Notes under the pieces: model-generated
Databases searched by the model: none
Told to the model about the DNA's origin: nothing
Seen by the model: only the letters and a program-made list of their open reading frames with translations
In this document: positions 53,490-63,703 of the stretch, piece after piece
Position numbering within the stretch: position 1 is the first letter of the stretch
Layout: every line of letters begins with the position of its first letter
Position numbers and translations under genes: made by a program
NCBI GenBank assembly: GCA_027317645.1
Contig: DAHVQS010000006.1
Span: forward strand, 1-64,000
Direction of reading: 5' to 3'
Origin: Paenalcaligenes sp021793095
GTDB taxonomy: Bacteria > Pseudomonadota > Gammaproteobacteria > Burkholderiales > Burkholderiaceae_B
DNA length: 64,000 nt

Positions 53490-53590
53490 GGTTGTTCTCC
53501 CAAATTATTTTGAAACAGTCTAAAATCTACCTATCATAATTCATACTGGGCCCAGGCCCCAGCTCGCGTAATCTAGCCACACTATCACTG

Positions 53591-56500
53591 ATGTTTTCCT
53601 TACCCAGCACTGATCACACACTCTCAGCCCTCAAAAAAGGCCATCGCTATCAACAACCTCTGCCGGCAGGATCGGGTGATGCCTGGTTACTGGCCCATCT
53701 GGCCCAACACAGCCAAAGTCCGCTGGTTATTTTATGCGCCAATCCGGTTGATGCCCACCGTCTGACCGATGAAATACAACTCTTTGCGCCACAACTCAAA
53801 ACCTGCGCCTTTCCCGACTGGGAGACTTTGGCCTATGACCGTTTTTCACCACACGAAGAGTTGATATCAACGCGGCTAAGCACATTGTACGCCCTCTCAC
53901 AGCAGGCGGTGGATGTTCTTGTCATCCCGGTCAGCACCGCATTGTACCGCACTGCGCCCCCAGAATTCTTGGCCGCCTATAGTTTTCACTTTAAACAGGG
54001 CGAGCGTCTCGATGCCGACCAGTTGCGTGCCCAACTAGTGCGCGCCAATTACAACCATGTGGATCAGGTCAGTGCCGCTGGCGAGTTTAGCACCCGTGGG
54101 GGCATTATCGACATTTTCCCCATGGGCTCGGCTGTGCCGTATCGACTGGATCTCTTTGATGATGAAATAGAATCTATACGTGCTTTTGATGTAGACACCC
54201 AACGCAGCATCTATCCAGTCAATGAAATCGAGTTGCTGCCGGGACGCGAGTTTCCCTTTGACGAAGAGGCGCGCACCACCTTTCGCGCCCAATTTCGCGA
54301 ATACTTTGAGGGCGACCCCACACGCGCCCTGCCCTACAAAGAGGTGGGCGATGGCATTGCCTTTGCCGGCATTGAGTATTACCTGCCATTATTTTTTACC
54401 CAAACCGCCACCCTTTTTGATTATCTACCGACAGACAGCATCATCGTCACCCACGGGGCGGTGGACGACAGCATCCAAGACTTTTTCAGTGACACCCTCA
54501 GTCGCTATGAGTTTCTCAAGCATGACCCCGAGCGCCCTATCCTGGCCCCCGATCGGCTCTTTTTAGACAGCGAGCAGTTATTTACCACGCTGCAGGGCTT
54601 TCGTCGCCTGGATCTGCGCCACGATGAGGCGCATCCCGACTTTTCTCCAGCCCCAGCCGTGGCCGTAGCCCGCCGAGCCGACGACCCGGTACAGGCACTG
54701 AGAAAGCAGATAGAAAAGAAAGAGCAGCGCATCATTTTATGCGCTGATTCTTTGGGTCGGCGCGAGACCTTGCTACAAATGCTCCAAGAGCATGACCTCA
54801 TCCCCAATGAGCTCTCGGACAATATCAATGAGGCCCTCAGCCACTCCGCTCATTTTGTATTAGCACAGGCCTATCTGGATCAGGGCTTTACCGTCAACCA
54901 CCTGGGCTTGAGTTTTATTACAGAAAACGATCTGTACCCGCATCAGGCGCGGGTGCGTACCCGGGGCCGACGCGAGCAGCGCACCGATCTAGAGTCCATG
55001 ATTCGCGATTTATCCGAGCTGCGCATCGGCGATCCGGTCGTCCACCAAGAGCACGGCATTGGACGCTACCAAGGGCTCATAGAGATGGACCTGGGTGAGG
55101 GGCCCGTGGAATTACTCCACCTAGAATATGCCGAACAAGCCACCCTATATGTGCCGGTGGCGCAGCTGCACGTGATCTCACGCTATACCGGCGCGGATCA
55201 CGACAGCGCCCCACTCCACCTGCTGGGTTCTGGCCAATGGGAAAAGGCCCGCCGTCGTGCGGCCAAGCAAGCCCGCGACACTGCGGCCGAGCTCTTGGCA
55301 CTCTATGCGCAGCGCGCTGCCCGATCGGGGCAAACCTTTAAGGTCCCCATGCAAGACTACGAGGTTTTTTGTGATGGTTTTGGGTTTGAGCCCACACCCG
55401 ATCAGCAGGCGGCCATCGAGGCGGTCATCCATGACATGCAGTCCAGTCAACCCATGGATCGTCTGGTCTGTGGTGATGTGGGTTTTGGTAAAACTGAAAT
55501 TGCCCTGCGGGCGGCATTTATCGCCGTTGCGAACGGCTTTCAAGTCGCCATCCTGTGCCCGACCACCCTACTGGCGGAACAACATACCCAAACCTTTGCC
55601 GATCGCTTTGCCGAGTGGCCAGTGACTATTGGCGAGCTCTCGCGATTTAAAACCGCCAAAGAAAGCCGTGCCACCATCGAGGGCCTCCAAGAGGGGCGCA
55701 TTGATATTGTCATCGGCACCCATGCGCTGCTGTCTAAAAACGTTAAATTTAAACGCTTGGGGCTATTGATCATCGATGAGGAGCACCGTTTTGGGGTACG
55801 CCAAAAAGAACGCCTCAAGGCCTTGCGCTCTGAGGTTGATGTGCTGACCCTCACCGCCACCCCCATCCCCCGCACACTGGGCATGTCGCTGGAGGGCATC
55901 CGCGATCTTTCCGTCATCGCTACCGCCCCACAGCGTCGTCTGGCCGTCAAAACCTTTGTACGCCGCGAGGATTCGAGCATTATCCGCGAGGCCCTGCTAC
56001 GCGAGCTCAAAAGAGGTGGGCAGGCATATTTCCTGCACAACGAGGTAGAAACCATCTTTAACCGCCGCGATCGCCTCGAAGAGCTGCTGCCCGAGGCCCG
56101 CATCGCCGTCGCCCACGGCCAAATGCCCGAGCGCGAACTCGAACGGGTCATGCGTGACTTTTACCAGCGTCGGTACAATGTCTTGCTCTGTACCACCATT
56201 ATTGAAACCGGGCTTGATGTGCCCACGGCCAATACCATTGTGATCCATCGCGCCGATCGTTTGGGGCTGGCTCAACTGCATCAATTACGCGGGCGTGTCG
56301 GGCGCTCACACCATCAGGCCTACGCCTATTTACTCACTCCTGACGAAGAGGCCATCACCCCACAGGCGCATAAACGCCTCGAGGCCATCGAGCAGATGGA
56401 CACTCTGGGGGCGGGCTTTTTCCTCGCCATGAATGATCTGGAAATCCGTGGGGCGGGTGAAGTACTGGGCGATCAACAATCGGGGAATATCCACGATGTG

Positions 56501-57049
56501 GGCTTTAGCATGTACAACGATATGCTCAACGCCGCACTGAAATCTTTACGAGACGGTGAGCATAGCGATGATGAGCTACTGAGCACCTTTGACCAGCATA
56601 GCGAGATCAATTTGCGGGCCCCGGCCTTACTCCCCTCGGACTACTGTGCAGACATCAATGCCCGTCTAGGCTTTTATAAACAGTTGGCCCACGCCAAAGA
56701 CGAAGAACGCATCAATGAGACCCAAGAAGAGCTGATCGATCGCTATGGCCCCTTACCCGATAATGCACATCATCTGCTGCACCTGCATCGCCTGCGGCTA
56801 CGTGCCGAAGAGCTAGGCATCACCAGCCTAGATGTCCAAGAGGAACAAATGCTGATCCAATTTGATGCACACCCTAAGGTCGACCCAGTGCAGCTCATCG
56901 AGCTGGTCCAAACACGTCGTAATGTCCGTTTTGATGGCCCTGAGAAACTACGAGTGACCTACAAGGCCCCCCTCAACGTGACCGAGCGTTTTCATTATGC
57001 TCGACGCTTCTTGGCGGAATTACGCGTGGAAACCCCAGCCGCCACCTAA
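53591..57049 (+). CDS. mfd: Transcription-repair coupling factor Mfd
   Basis: Removes RNA polymerase stalled at DNA damage and recruits UvrABC. The 1152-residue protein has the UvrB-like N-terminal domains (1-330), the RNA polymerase interaction domain (about 475-545; IGDPVVHQEHGIGRYQGL), the RecG-like helicase with Walker A CGDVGFGKTEIALRAAF, DEEH (LLIIDEEHRFGV), and motif VI LRGRVGRSHHQAYAYLL, and a C-terminal inhibitory domain. No ribosome site is evident before the ATG. Confidence 0.97.
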   Translation: MFSLPSTDHTLSALKKGHRYQQPLPAGSGDAWLLAHLAQHSQSPLVILCANPVDAHRLTDEIQLFAPQLKTCAFPDWETLAYDRFSPHEELISTRLSTLYALSQQAVDVLVIPVSTALYRTAPPEFLAAYSFHFKQGERLDADQLRAQLVRANYNHVDQVSAAGEFSTRGGIIDIFPMGSAVPYRLDLFDDEIESIRAFDVDTQRSIYPVNEIELLPGREFPFDEEARTTFRAQFREYFEGDPTRALPYKEVGDGIAFAGIEYYLPLFFTQTATLFDYLPTDSIIVTHGAVDDSIQDFFSDTLSRYEFLKHDPERPILAPDRLFLDSEQLFTTLQGFRRLDLRHDEAHPDFSPAPAVAVARRADDPVQALRKQIEKKEQRIILCADSLGRRETLLQMLQEHDLIPNELSDNINEALSHSAHFVLAQAYLDQGFTVNHLGLSFITENDLYPHQARVRTRGRREQRTDLESMIRDLSELRIGDPVVHQEHGIGRYQGLIEMDLGEGPVELLHLEYAEQATLYVPVAQLHVISRYTGADHDSAPLHLLGSGQWEKARRRAAKQARDTAAELLALYAQRAARSGQTFKVPMQDYEVFCDGFGFEPTPDQQAAIEAVIHDMQSSQPMDRLVCGDVGFGKTEIALRAAFIAVANGFQVAILCPTTLLAEQHTQTFADRFAEWPVTIGELSRFKTAKESRATIEGLQEGRIDIVIGTHALLSKNVKFKRLGLLIIDEEHRFGVRQKERLKALRSEVDVLTLTATPIPRTLGMSLEGIRDLSVIATAPQRRLAVKTFVRREDSSIIREALLRELKRGGQAYFLHNEVETIFNRRDRLEELLPEARIAVAHGQMPERELERVMRDFYQRRYNVLLCTTIIETGLDVPTANTIVIHRADRLGLAQLHQLRGRVGRSHHQAYAYLLTPDEEAITPQAHKRLEAIEQMDTLGAGFFLAMNDLEIRGAGEVLGDQQSGNIHDVGFSMYNDMLNAALKSLRDGEHSDDELLSTFDQHSEINLRAPALLPSDYCADINARLGFYKQLAHAKDEERINETQEELIDRYGPLPDNAHHLLHLHRLRLRAEELGITSLDVQEEQMLIQFDAHPKVDPVQLIELVQTRRNVRFDGPEKLRVTYKAPLNVTERFHYARRFLAELRVETPAAT

Positions 57050-57151
57050 GGGCGTATGGGGTTAAGCGGTAGTTATTGCTGCTGACGAGGAGAAGGAGGG
57101 GTGACACAGTTTCGGCCGTGGAGCGCTCGATACGGTCTGGATAAGGCAGCA

Positions 57152-57213
57152 GTACTAGATGGCCACCCGTGCTGGATGGCCAGCGGCACTAGGTAGCCGA
57201 CGGTGCTAGGTAC
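57152..57213. repeat. Degenerate 17-bp tandem repeat, about 3.6 copies
   Basis: Units start at 57152, 57169, 57186 and 57203 with pattern GTGCTAGATGGCCA-like followed by variable ends; the units differ at several positions. It fills the last part of the mfd-serB convergent gap and runs into the serB stop codon (57206-57208). The rest of the gap (57050-57151) shows no feature. Confidence 0.8.
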
Positions 57214-58054
57214 GAAACCAGTTGAGGGCTGCATCCAAGGCGCAGTAATTCAAAGCAAAGCGCGCCTGCTCTTGTACCACGGGCTTGGCCCTATAGGCCA
57301 CAGAATAATAGCTGTGCGCCATCATGGGCAGGTCATTGGCGCCATCCCCCATCACAATGATTTGCTCTGGGCGCGCCCCTAATTCCTGAGCCAGACGGGC
57401 CACGTGATCCGCCTTGGCCGCGCCATCCACGATATCCCCCAGCACCCGGCCCGTGAGCTTGCCGTCACGGACCTCTAGGGTATTGGCATGGGTTTCGTCT
57501 AACTGCAAGCGTTGCTTGAGACGCTCGGTATAAAAGGTAAAACCACCCGAAACCAGCAAGGTATAGATCCCATTTTGGCGCGCCTTGGCCACCAGCTCTT
57601 GAGCCCCCGCATTTAGGCTGAGGCGCTGCTCATAGACCTGCTCTAGTGCTTCTTGGGGCACTCCTTCGAGCATGGCCACTCGGCGACGCAAGCTCTCGGA
57701 AAAATCGGTGATCTCGCCACGCATGGCAGCCTCAGTGATTTGGGCGACCTCATCCTTACGGCCTGCCACGGCGGCAATTTCGTCGATGCACTCGATATTA
57801 ATCAGAGTGGAATCCATATCCATTGCCAGCAATTTGCAGTCGCGCAAATTGTGGATTTCATCCAAATACGCAAAATCTAAACGGTACTGTGCGCACAGTG
57901 CTTTAATCTCGGCCTCGGCCCCCCGATCGGCCTGCAACACCCGTGCAATGGTGGGACCTAGCTCTTGGACCCCACTGCCCGCACTGAGGGCAGCAATTTT
58001 CTCTACCGCCAAGGGATCTAATAAGGTTGGGCTTTGTAAAATCAAATGAGTCAT
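57206..58054 (-). CDS. serB: Phosphoserine phosphatase
   Basis: Last step of serine synthesis. The 282-residue HAD phosphatase has the nucleophile motif LAMDMDSTLINIE (Asp79/Asp81), LVSGGFTFY and VMGDGANDLPMMA. A short N-terminal region of about 70 residues precedes it, shorter than a full ACT domain. It starts only 16 nt after the DUF2818 gene, so it may be the tail of the nuo transcript. Confidence 0.95.
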   Translation of the reverse strand: MTHLILQSPTLLDPLAVEKIAALSAGSGVQELGPTIARVLQADRGAEAEIKALCAQYRLDFAYLDEIHNLRDCKLLAMDMDSTLINIECIDEIAAVAGRKDEVAQITEAAMRGEITDFSESLRRRVAMLEGVPQEALEQVYEQRLSLNAGAQELVAKARQNGIYTLLVSGGFTFYTERLKQRLQLDETHANTLEVRDGKLTGRVLGDIVDGAAKADHVARLAQELGARPEQIIVMGDGANDLPMMAHSYYSVAYRAKPVVQEQARFALNYCALDAALNWFRT

Positions 58055-58070
58055 CAGGCCTATCTCTCGA

Positions 58071-58601
58071 CTACTGAGCCACCAACACCCGACGGCGCTT
58101 GAGTAAATAACGCATCACAAAGCTGGGATAGCCCAACACTAAAAATAAGCTATAGGTGATGGCGTAGAACTCCCACTCCTGGGGGAAGACATTACCGATA
58201 CCTGCCTCAAAGGCCGTCCCTAACAAGCCCACCAAGCCATACAGCACGGTCAGCTCTATAAAACGGTCAAAAAGGCTCTTGTGGATACCGCGCCCAGCGT
58301 TGAGCCAGCCGGGGATATAAAAAAGCACAGCCCCGATTAGTAGCAGACTCAATGTGGTTAACAACACCGACATAGAGCTGGAAAAAAACTGCTGGCTCAG
58401 CCAAACATAAGCCCCAACTGCCAGCCCGCCCAGCAGCGCACTAAACACTATAAATAGTGCCCAGCGCTGTAATGCGGGCCGAGGCTGCTCGGCCTTTTGG
58501 GGCCAGGGTAAAAACAGCAACGGCCGTTGAAGCACAAAGGGTAGATTAGCAAAAATCAATGCCAATACAATCAATACCCAAATCGCAGTTGTTTGACTCA
58601 T
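58071..58601 (-). CDS. DUF2818-family membrane protein with an internal insertion
   Basis: DUF2818 proteins, of unknown function, follow nuoN in betaproteobacteria. The N-terminus (AIWVLIVLALIFANLPFVLQRP) and the C-terminus (FEAGIGNVFPQEWEFYAITYSLFLVLGYPSFVMRYL) fit the family, which is usually about 100 residues. Here residues about 38-108 add two extra hydrophobic helices, giving 176 residues. It begins 13 nt after nuoN. A role in complex I assembly or stability is only inferred from position. Confidence 0.85.
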   Translation of the reverse strand: MSQTTAIWVLIVLALIFANLPFVLQRPLLFLPWPQKAEQPRPALQRWALFIVFSALLGGLAVGAYVWLSQQFFSSSMSVLLTTLSLLLIGAVLFYIPGWLNAGRGIHKSLFDRFIELTVLYGLVGLLGTAFEAGIGNVFPQEWEFYAITYSLFLVLGYPSFVMRYLLKRRRVLVAQ

Positions 58602-58614
58602 GTATGTTGACTAA

Positions 58615-60159
58615 TTAGAAAAAGTTAAGCGAGTTTTGCACCACATTGATGCTCAGCTGCATCAAACCTCCGGGCAAAATACCCAAGACGATCAGCAGTA
58701 AGCCATTGATGCCTAACACCCACTTGGTCACCAAGCCCATCGGCGCCGGAGCGTGTTGCTCACCCTCGGGCTCGTCAAAGTAGGCTACCTTGACCACGCG
58801 AATGTAGTAAAAGGCACCAATCAAGGACATGATCACCGCATATACTGCGACGCCAATATGTCCGGCGTGGATCAACGCCTCGAGGATGCTCAGCTTGGCA
58901 TAAAAGCCTGCCAAGGGAGGAATCCCTGCCAAAGAGAACATGGACAACAAGAGGAAAAATGCCAGCATGGGATGACGCTTGCTCAACCCCTTGAGATCAT
59001 CAATGCGCTCGCACTCAAAGCCCTTGTGGCTCAATACCAAGATAATGCCAAAGGTCACTAAGGTGGTCAGCACATAGATAATCATGTAAAACAGTGCCGC
59101 CCCGTAGGCGTAGGCTGCCACGGCATAGTCATAACCCAGCATCCGCTGAATCATGGCCACTAGACTGTTGGGATCCTCGGCACCGGCCACATCCACACCC
59201 GATAGCAGACCCAAGAACACAAAGCCCATATGGGCAATGGCCGAATACGCCAGCAATCGTTTAAAGTTAGTCTGCACTAAGGCAGTCAAGTTCCCCACGA
59301 GTAGGGAGAGGATAGCCAACAGCATCAACATGGGCTGCCAATCAATGGCGATGCCATGCAATGCATCGGTCAAGACACGCAACACAATCACAAAGGCTGC
59401 AAGCTTGGGCGCCGCGGCAATAATCAAGGTCACTGTGGTGGGTGCCCCCTCATAAACATCAGGGGTCCACATGTGAAATGGCGCCGCTGTCAGCTTAAAG
59501 GCCAACCCGGACACCACGAAGACCACCCCAAAGACCAAAGGCAGACGCAGTACATCGCCCTCGGCAATGCTGCGGCCAATCGCAGCCAGATTGAGATCCC
59601 CAGTGGCCCCGTAAATCATCGATAAGCCATAGAGCATCACCCCAGAAGCCAGCGCCCCAAGGATGAAATACTTCATGGCGGCCTCGGTGACCTTGGCATT
59701 TTCTCGACGCAATGCCACCAGTGCATACAAGGAAAAGGACAGCAACTCAACGCCCAAATACACCATCAACAGATGATTGGCGGAAATCATTAGAAACTGC
59801 CCCAGCAGGGAAAACATGGTCAGTGTGTACAGCTCGCCACCACGCACCAACATCCCGCGGTCTTCTGCGTATTGACGCCCATACAACAAGGTCATCAACA
59901 CCGCAATCACCGACAACAACTTTAAGAACATGGCCAGCGAGTCAACGCGGAACAAGCCACCAAAGCTGGTCCCATAGATGCCGTTGCCCCACTGCCAAAA
60001 GATGACAATACCCACCACGACCAAGCTGAGCTGAGTCAGCGCAAAGGTACTGTGTCGGCCTTCAGACTTATTAAATGCATCCAGCAACAACACGCCTGCA
60101 GTCAGTATCAGAAGCAGGATCTCGGGCAAAGCCAACGCGAAATCAAAAGAGTTTTGCAT
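58615..60159 (-). CDS. nuoN: NADH-quinone oxidoreductase subunit N
   Basis: Antiporter-like proton-pumping membrane subunit of respiratory complex I. The 514-residue protein has about 14 helices, with the conserved Lys in FKLTAAPFHMWTPDVYEGAP and LLAYSAIAHMGFVFLGLLSG. In order after nuoM, 12 nt away. Confidence 0.97.
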   Translation of the reverse strand: MQNSFDFALALPEILLLILTAGVLLLDAFNKSEGRHSTFALTQLSLVVVGIVIFWQWGNGIYGTSFGGLFRVDSLAMFLKLLSVIAVLMTLLYGRQYAEDRGMLVRGGELYTLTMFSLLGQFLMISANHLLMVYLGVELLSFSLYALVALRRENAKVTEAAMKYFILGALASGVMLYGLSMIYGATGDLNLAAIGRSIAEGDVLRLPLVFGVVFVVSGLAFKLTAAPFHMWTPDVYEGAPTTVTLIIAAAPKLAAFVIVLRVLTDALHGIAIDWQPMLMLLAILSLLVGNLTALVQTNFKRLLAYSAIAHMGFVFLGLLSGVDVAGAEDPNSLVAMIQRMLGYDYAVAAYAYGAALFYMIIYVLTTLVTFGIILVLSHKGFECERIDDLKGLSKRHPMLAFFLLLSMFSLAGIPPLAGFYAKLSILEALIHAGHIGVAVYAVIMSLIGAFYYIRVVKVAYFDEPEGEQHAPAPMGLVTKWVLGINGLLLIVLGILPGGLMQLSINVVQNSLNFF

Positions 60160-60171
60160 AACGTTCCAGGC

Positions 60172-61671
60172 CTACAATTTTGATACAGAGACGTGCTGCA
60201 ACAGCGCATCTACAGAAACATGCATCACATCAGTGAAGGGTTTGGGGTAAATGCCCATGTACAACACGGCAATGGCCAGCAGCCCCAATGCGAGGAACTC
60301 CTTGCCACTGACATCCTGCAGATTTTCAACCTGCGGATTCTTGATGGGACCATAAGCTACCCGCTTGAGCATCCACAAAGAGTAGGACGCCCCTGTAATC
60401 AGCGCGGTGGCTGTTAGCAGACCAATCCAAAAGTTAAACTCCACTGCCCCCATGATGACGGTAAACTCGCCGATGAACCCACTGGTGCCCGGCAACCCGC
60501 TATTCGCCATGGAAAAAAGCACAAAGAAGGTCACAAAACGTGGCATGACCTTGATCACCCCGCCATAGTCTGAGATCTCGCGGCTATGTAAGCGGTCATA
60601 CAACACACCGATACATAAGAACATGGCCGCCGACACAAACCCGTGGGAGATCATTTGCATGATGGCCCCTTCCATCCCGGTGGCATTAAAGATAAAGAAG
60701 CCCAAAGTCACAAACCCCATATGGGCGACCGAGGAATAGGCCACCAGCTTTTTCATGTCCTTTTGCACAATGGCCACCAAACCGATGTACACCACAGCAA
60801 TCAAGGACAAGGCGATCATAAAGCTGGACAGATAATGCGCCGCATCCGGAGCGATGGGCAGTGAAAAGCGGATAAAGCCATAAGCCCCGAGCTTGAGCAT
60901 GATCGCCGCCAACACGATGGACCCGCCTGTGGGCGCTTCCACGTGCGCATCGGGCAACCAAGTATGCACTGGCCACATTGGGACCTTGACCGCAAACGCC
61001 ATGAACAGCGCGATGAACACCAATATCTGAGGCTCTAAAGCCATGGGCAGCTCGTGCCAGTCAAAGATATTAAAGCTGCCATCCGATGCCTGCCAGAGGT
61101 AAATAAAGGCCACCAAGGTCAGCAGCGAACCCAGCAAGGTATAGAGGAAAAACTTAAAGGCAGCATAGACCCGACGTGGCCCGCCCCATACCCCGATAAT
61201 CAGATACATGGGGATGAGGGTGGCCTCGAAGAAGACATAAAAGAGCAGCCCGTCGACGGCAGCAAACACCCCGATCATCAGACCAGAGAGTATTAAAAAC
61301 GCCCCGTAATACTGTGGCAAACGGGTCTTGACACTGTCCCAGCCGGCAATGACCACGATGATGGTAATAAACGCGGTTAGCAGCACGAACCACATGGACA
61401 AGCCATCAACACCCAGATGGTAGTTGACTGCATAGGCCTCAATCCAAGGCGCAAACTCGACAAACTGCATTTGCGCTGTATTGGGATCAAAACCCGTATA
61501 AAGAGGAATGGTTACTAAGAACGCCACGATGGACCCAACCAGCGCTAAAAAGCGAGTAAAGTTGGGCCGTTCATCGCGCCCGAGGGCCAGGATCAAAAGA
61601 CCGACCACAATAGGCACAAAGATCGCAAGCGTTAGCCAAGGAAAAGTTGAAGACGCCATATCGCTAGCCAT
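60172..61671 (-). CDS. nuoM: NADH-quinone oxidoreductase subunit M
   Basis: Second antiporter-like subunit of complex I. The 499-residue protein has the conserved PMWPVHTWLPDAHVEAPTGGS and LVAYSSVAHMGFVTLG segments. It starts 2 nt after the nuoL stop. Alternative internal ATG at 61659. Confidence 0.97.
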   Translation of the reverse strand: MASDMASSTFPWLTLAIFVPIVVGLLILALGRDERPNFTRFLALVGSIVAFLVTIPLYTGFDPNTAQMQFVEFAPWIEAYAVNYHLGVDGLSMWFVLLTAFITIIVVIAGWDSVKTRLPQYYGAFLILSGLMIGVFAAVDGLLFYVFFEATLIPMYLIIGVWGGPRRVYAAFKFFLYTLLGSLLTLVAFIYLWQASDGSFNIFDWHELPMALEPQILVFIALFMAFAVKVPMWPVHTWLPDAHVEAPTGGSIVLAAIMLKLGAYGFIRFSLPIAPDAAHYLSSFMIALSLIAVVYIGLVAIVQKDMKKLVAYSSVAHMGFVTLGFFIFNATGMEGAIMQMISHGFVSAAMFLCIGVLYDRLHSREISDYGGVIKVMPRFVTFFVLFSMANSGLPGTSGFIGEFTVIMGAVEFNFWIGLLTATALITGASYSLWMLKRVAYGPIKNPQVENLQDVSGKEFLALGLLAIAVLYMGIYPKPFTDVMHVSVDALLQHVSVSKL

Positions 61672-61673
61672 TA

Positions 61674-63689
61674 TTAAACCGTCAGCACAAAAAAGGTTAA
61701 GAGCGCCAAGATGCCAAGAATCATGGCTAAGGCATAGTGATAAATAAAGCCTGTTTGGATATGGCGCGAAATCGCCCCAAACCAGCCCACCACACGTGCA
61801 CTCCCGTTTACGATTAATCCGTCAATAAAGCTGGCATCGCCACCTTTCCACAGACCAACCCCTAAACAACGAACACCACGTGCCAACACCTGCTCATAAA
61901 ACCAGTCAACGTAGTATTTATTTTCAAGAAGGCGATAAAGCCCCGAAAAGCGGCGACGAATCGCAGCAGGCACTGCCGGATTGACCAAGTAAAAATACCA
62001 AGCCACCACAGCACCAGCCACCACCATCCAGAACGGCCAAGTCACAAAACCGTGCAAGGCATACTCTACCCAGCCCTGCCAACCGGCCGTCAACTGGGCC
62101 ATCACCGTATGTCCGGAGGCCACGAAAATGGAGCCGTCAAAGAACCCGCCAAACAGAATCGAGTCAGTAAACCAGATCCCGGCAAACACCGATGGGATGG
62201 CCAAGAGCGCCAACGGCAGGACAATGGTCCAAGGGGACTCTTTGGGATCCCCCTCAACCCGGTGCCCCTCGGCATCCTCGGCGTCTTGTAACACCTCGGC
62301 AGGCGGATTGCGGAAGTTTTCCTTGCCATGGAAAACAATAAAGTACAGACGGAATGAATACAGCGAGGAAACAAATACCCCGATATGAATCAGATAGTAA
62401 GCAAAGGTACCGCCCCACATCCCATCCTCAGAGGCCAAGTGCGCGGCCTGGATGATGTGCTCTTTAGAGTAATACCCCGAAAAGAACGGCACCCCGACCA
62501 AAGCAAAAGTCCCCAGCAGGAAGGTAATCCAAGTGATGGGCATGTACTTGCGCAGCCCGCCCATCGCGCGGATGTCCTGATTATGGTGCATGCTCACAAT
62601 CACAGACCCTGCCCCCAAGAACAGCAGCGCCTTGTAGAAAGCGTGCGTCATCAGGTGGAAAATAGCCACCGAGTAGGCAGATACCCCTAAAGCAACGGTC
62701 ATATAGCCCAGCTGCGACAGGGTGGAATAGGCCACCACGCGTTTGATGTCGTTTTGAATGATGCCCAAAATCCCGAGGAACAACGCCCCGATGGCCCCAA
62801 CCACAATGACCAACGACAAGGCTGTCGTGGACTGCTCATACAGGGGCGAGAAGCGGGCCACCATAAAGATACCTGCCGTCACCATCGTCGCCGCGTGAAT
62901 CAATGCGGAAATTGGGGTCGGACCCTCCATGGAATCAGGCAACCATGAGTGCAACGGCACCTGGGCTGACTTACCCATGGCCCCAACAAACAAGGCAATA
63001 CAGGCAACGGTTAACAGCTGCCAAGTGGTCCCGGGGAACTGCATCTGTGCCAGCGTCTCTACCTGACTGAAAATATCGCGGTAGTTCATGCTGCCGGTAT
63101 AGGCATAAATCAAGCCAATACCCAATACAAAGCCAAAGTCCCCGACACGGTTCATGAGGAAGGCCTTCATATTGGCAAAGATGGCTGATTCACGCTCGTA
63201 CCAAAAGCCAATCAACAGATAGGACACCAGACCCACGGCCTCCCAACCGAAGAACAGCTGCAGCATGTTGTTCGACATGACCAGCATCAGCATCGAGAAG
63301 GTAAACAGCGAGATATAGGAAAAGAACCGTTGATAGCCTGGGTCATCCGCCATATAGCCCATCGTATAAATATGGACCATCAGCGAGACCGAGGTGACCA
63401 CGACCATCATGATGGCCGTCAGATTATCAATAAGAAAACCGATTTGCCACTGCACCCCGCCAATCACAGACCAAGTATAGACAGCACCATCAAAGGTCAT
63501 GCCATCCACCGTCTGCAAGAGCACCATGACTGAACCGATAAAGGAGATGAGCACCCCCAATATGGTCAGGCTATGGGCGGCTTTTTTACAGATAAAATTA
63601 CCTAAAAAACCCGTCCCGAACATACCTGCAAGCAGGGCCGTTACGAGGGGAGCAAACGCAATAATGAGAAATAAGCTTGGTGTATCCAT
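61674..63689 (-). CDS. nuoL: NADH-quinone oxidoreductase subunit L
   Basis: Largest antiporter-like subunit, with the long lateral helix at its C-terminus. The 671-residue protein contains SAQVPLHSWLPDSMEGPTPISALIHAATM and VVAYSTLSQLGYMTVALG. Length is normal (E. coli 613; betaproteobacteria about 670-690). Starts 14 nt after nuoK. Confidence 0.97.
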   Translation of the reverse strand: MDTPSLFLIIAFAPLVTALLAGMFGTGFLGNFICKKAAHSLTILGVLISFIGSVMVLLQTVDGMTFDGAVYTWSVIGGVQWQIGFLIDNLTAIMMVVVTSVSLMVHIYTMGYMADDPGYQRFFSYISLFTFSMLMLVMSNNMLQLFFGWEAVGLVSYLLIGFWYERESAIFANMKAFLMNRVGDFGFVLGIGLIYAYTGSMNYRDIFSQVETLAQMQFPGTTWQLLTVACIALFVGAMGKSAQVPLHSWLPDSMEGPTPISALIHAATMVTAGIFMVARFSPLYEQSTTALSLVIVVGAIGALFLGILGIIQNDIKRVVAYSTLSQLGYMTVALGVSAYSVAIFHLMTHAFYKALLFLGAGSVIVSMHHNQDIRAMGGLRKYMPITWITFLLGTFALVGVPFFSGYYSKEHIIQAAHLASEDGMWGGTFAYYLIHIGVFVSSLYSFRLYFIVFHGKENFRNPPAEVLQDAEDAEGHRVEGDPKESPWTIVLPLALLAIPSVFAGIWFTDSILFGGFFDGSIFVASGHTVMAQLTAGWQGWVEYALHGFVTWPFWMVVAGAVVAWYFYLVNPAVPAAIRRRFSGLYRLLENKYYVDWFYEQVLARGVRCLGVGLWKGGDASFIDGLIVNGSARVVGWFGAISRHIQTGFIYHYALAMILGILALLTFFVLTV

Positions 63690-63703
63690 AATGTGCTATC
63701 CCA

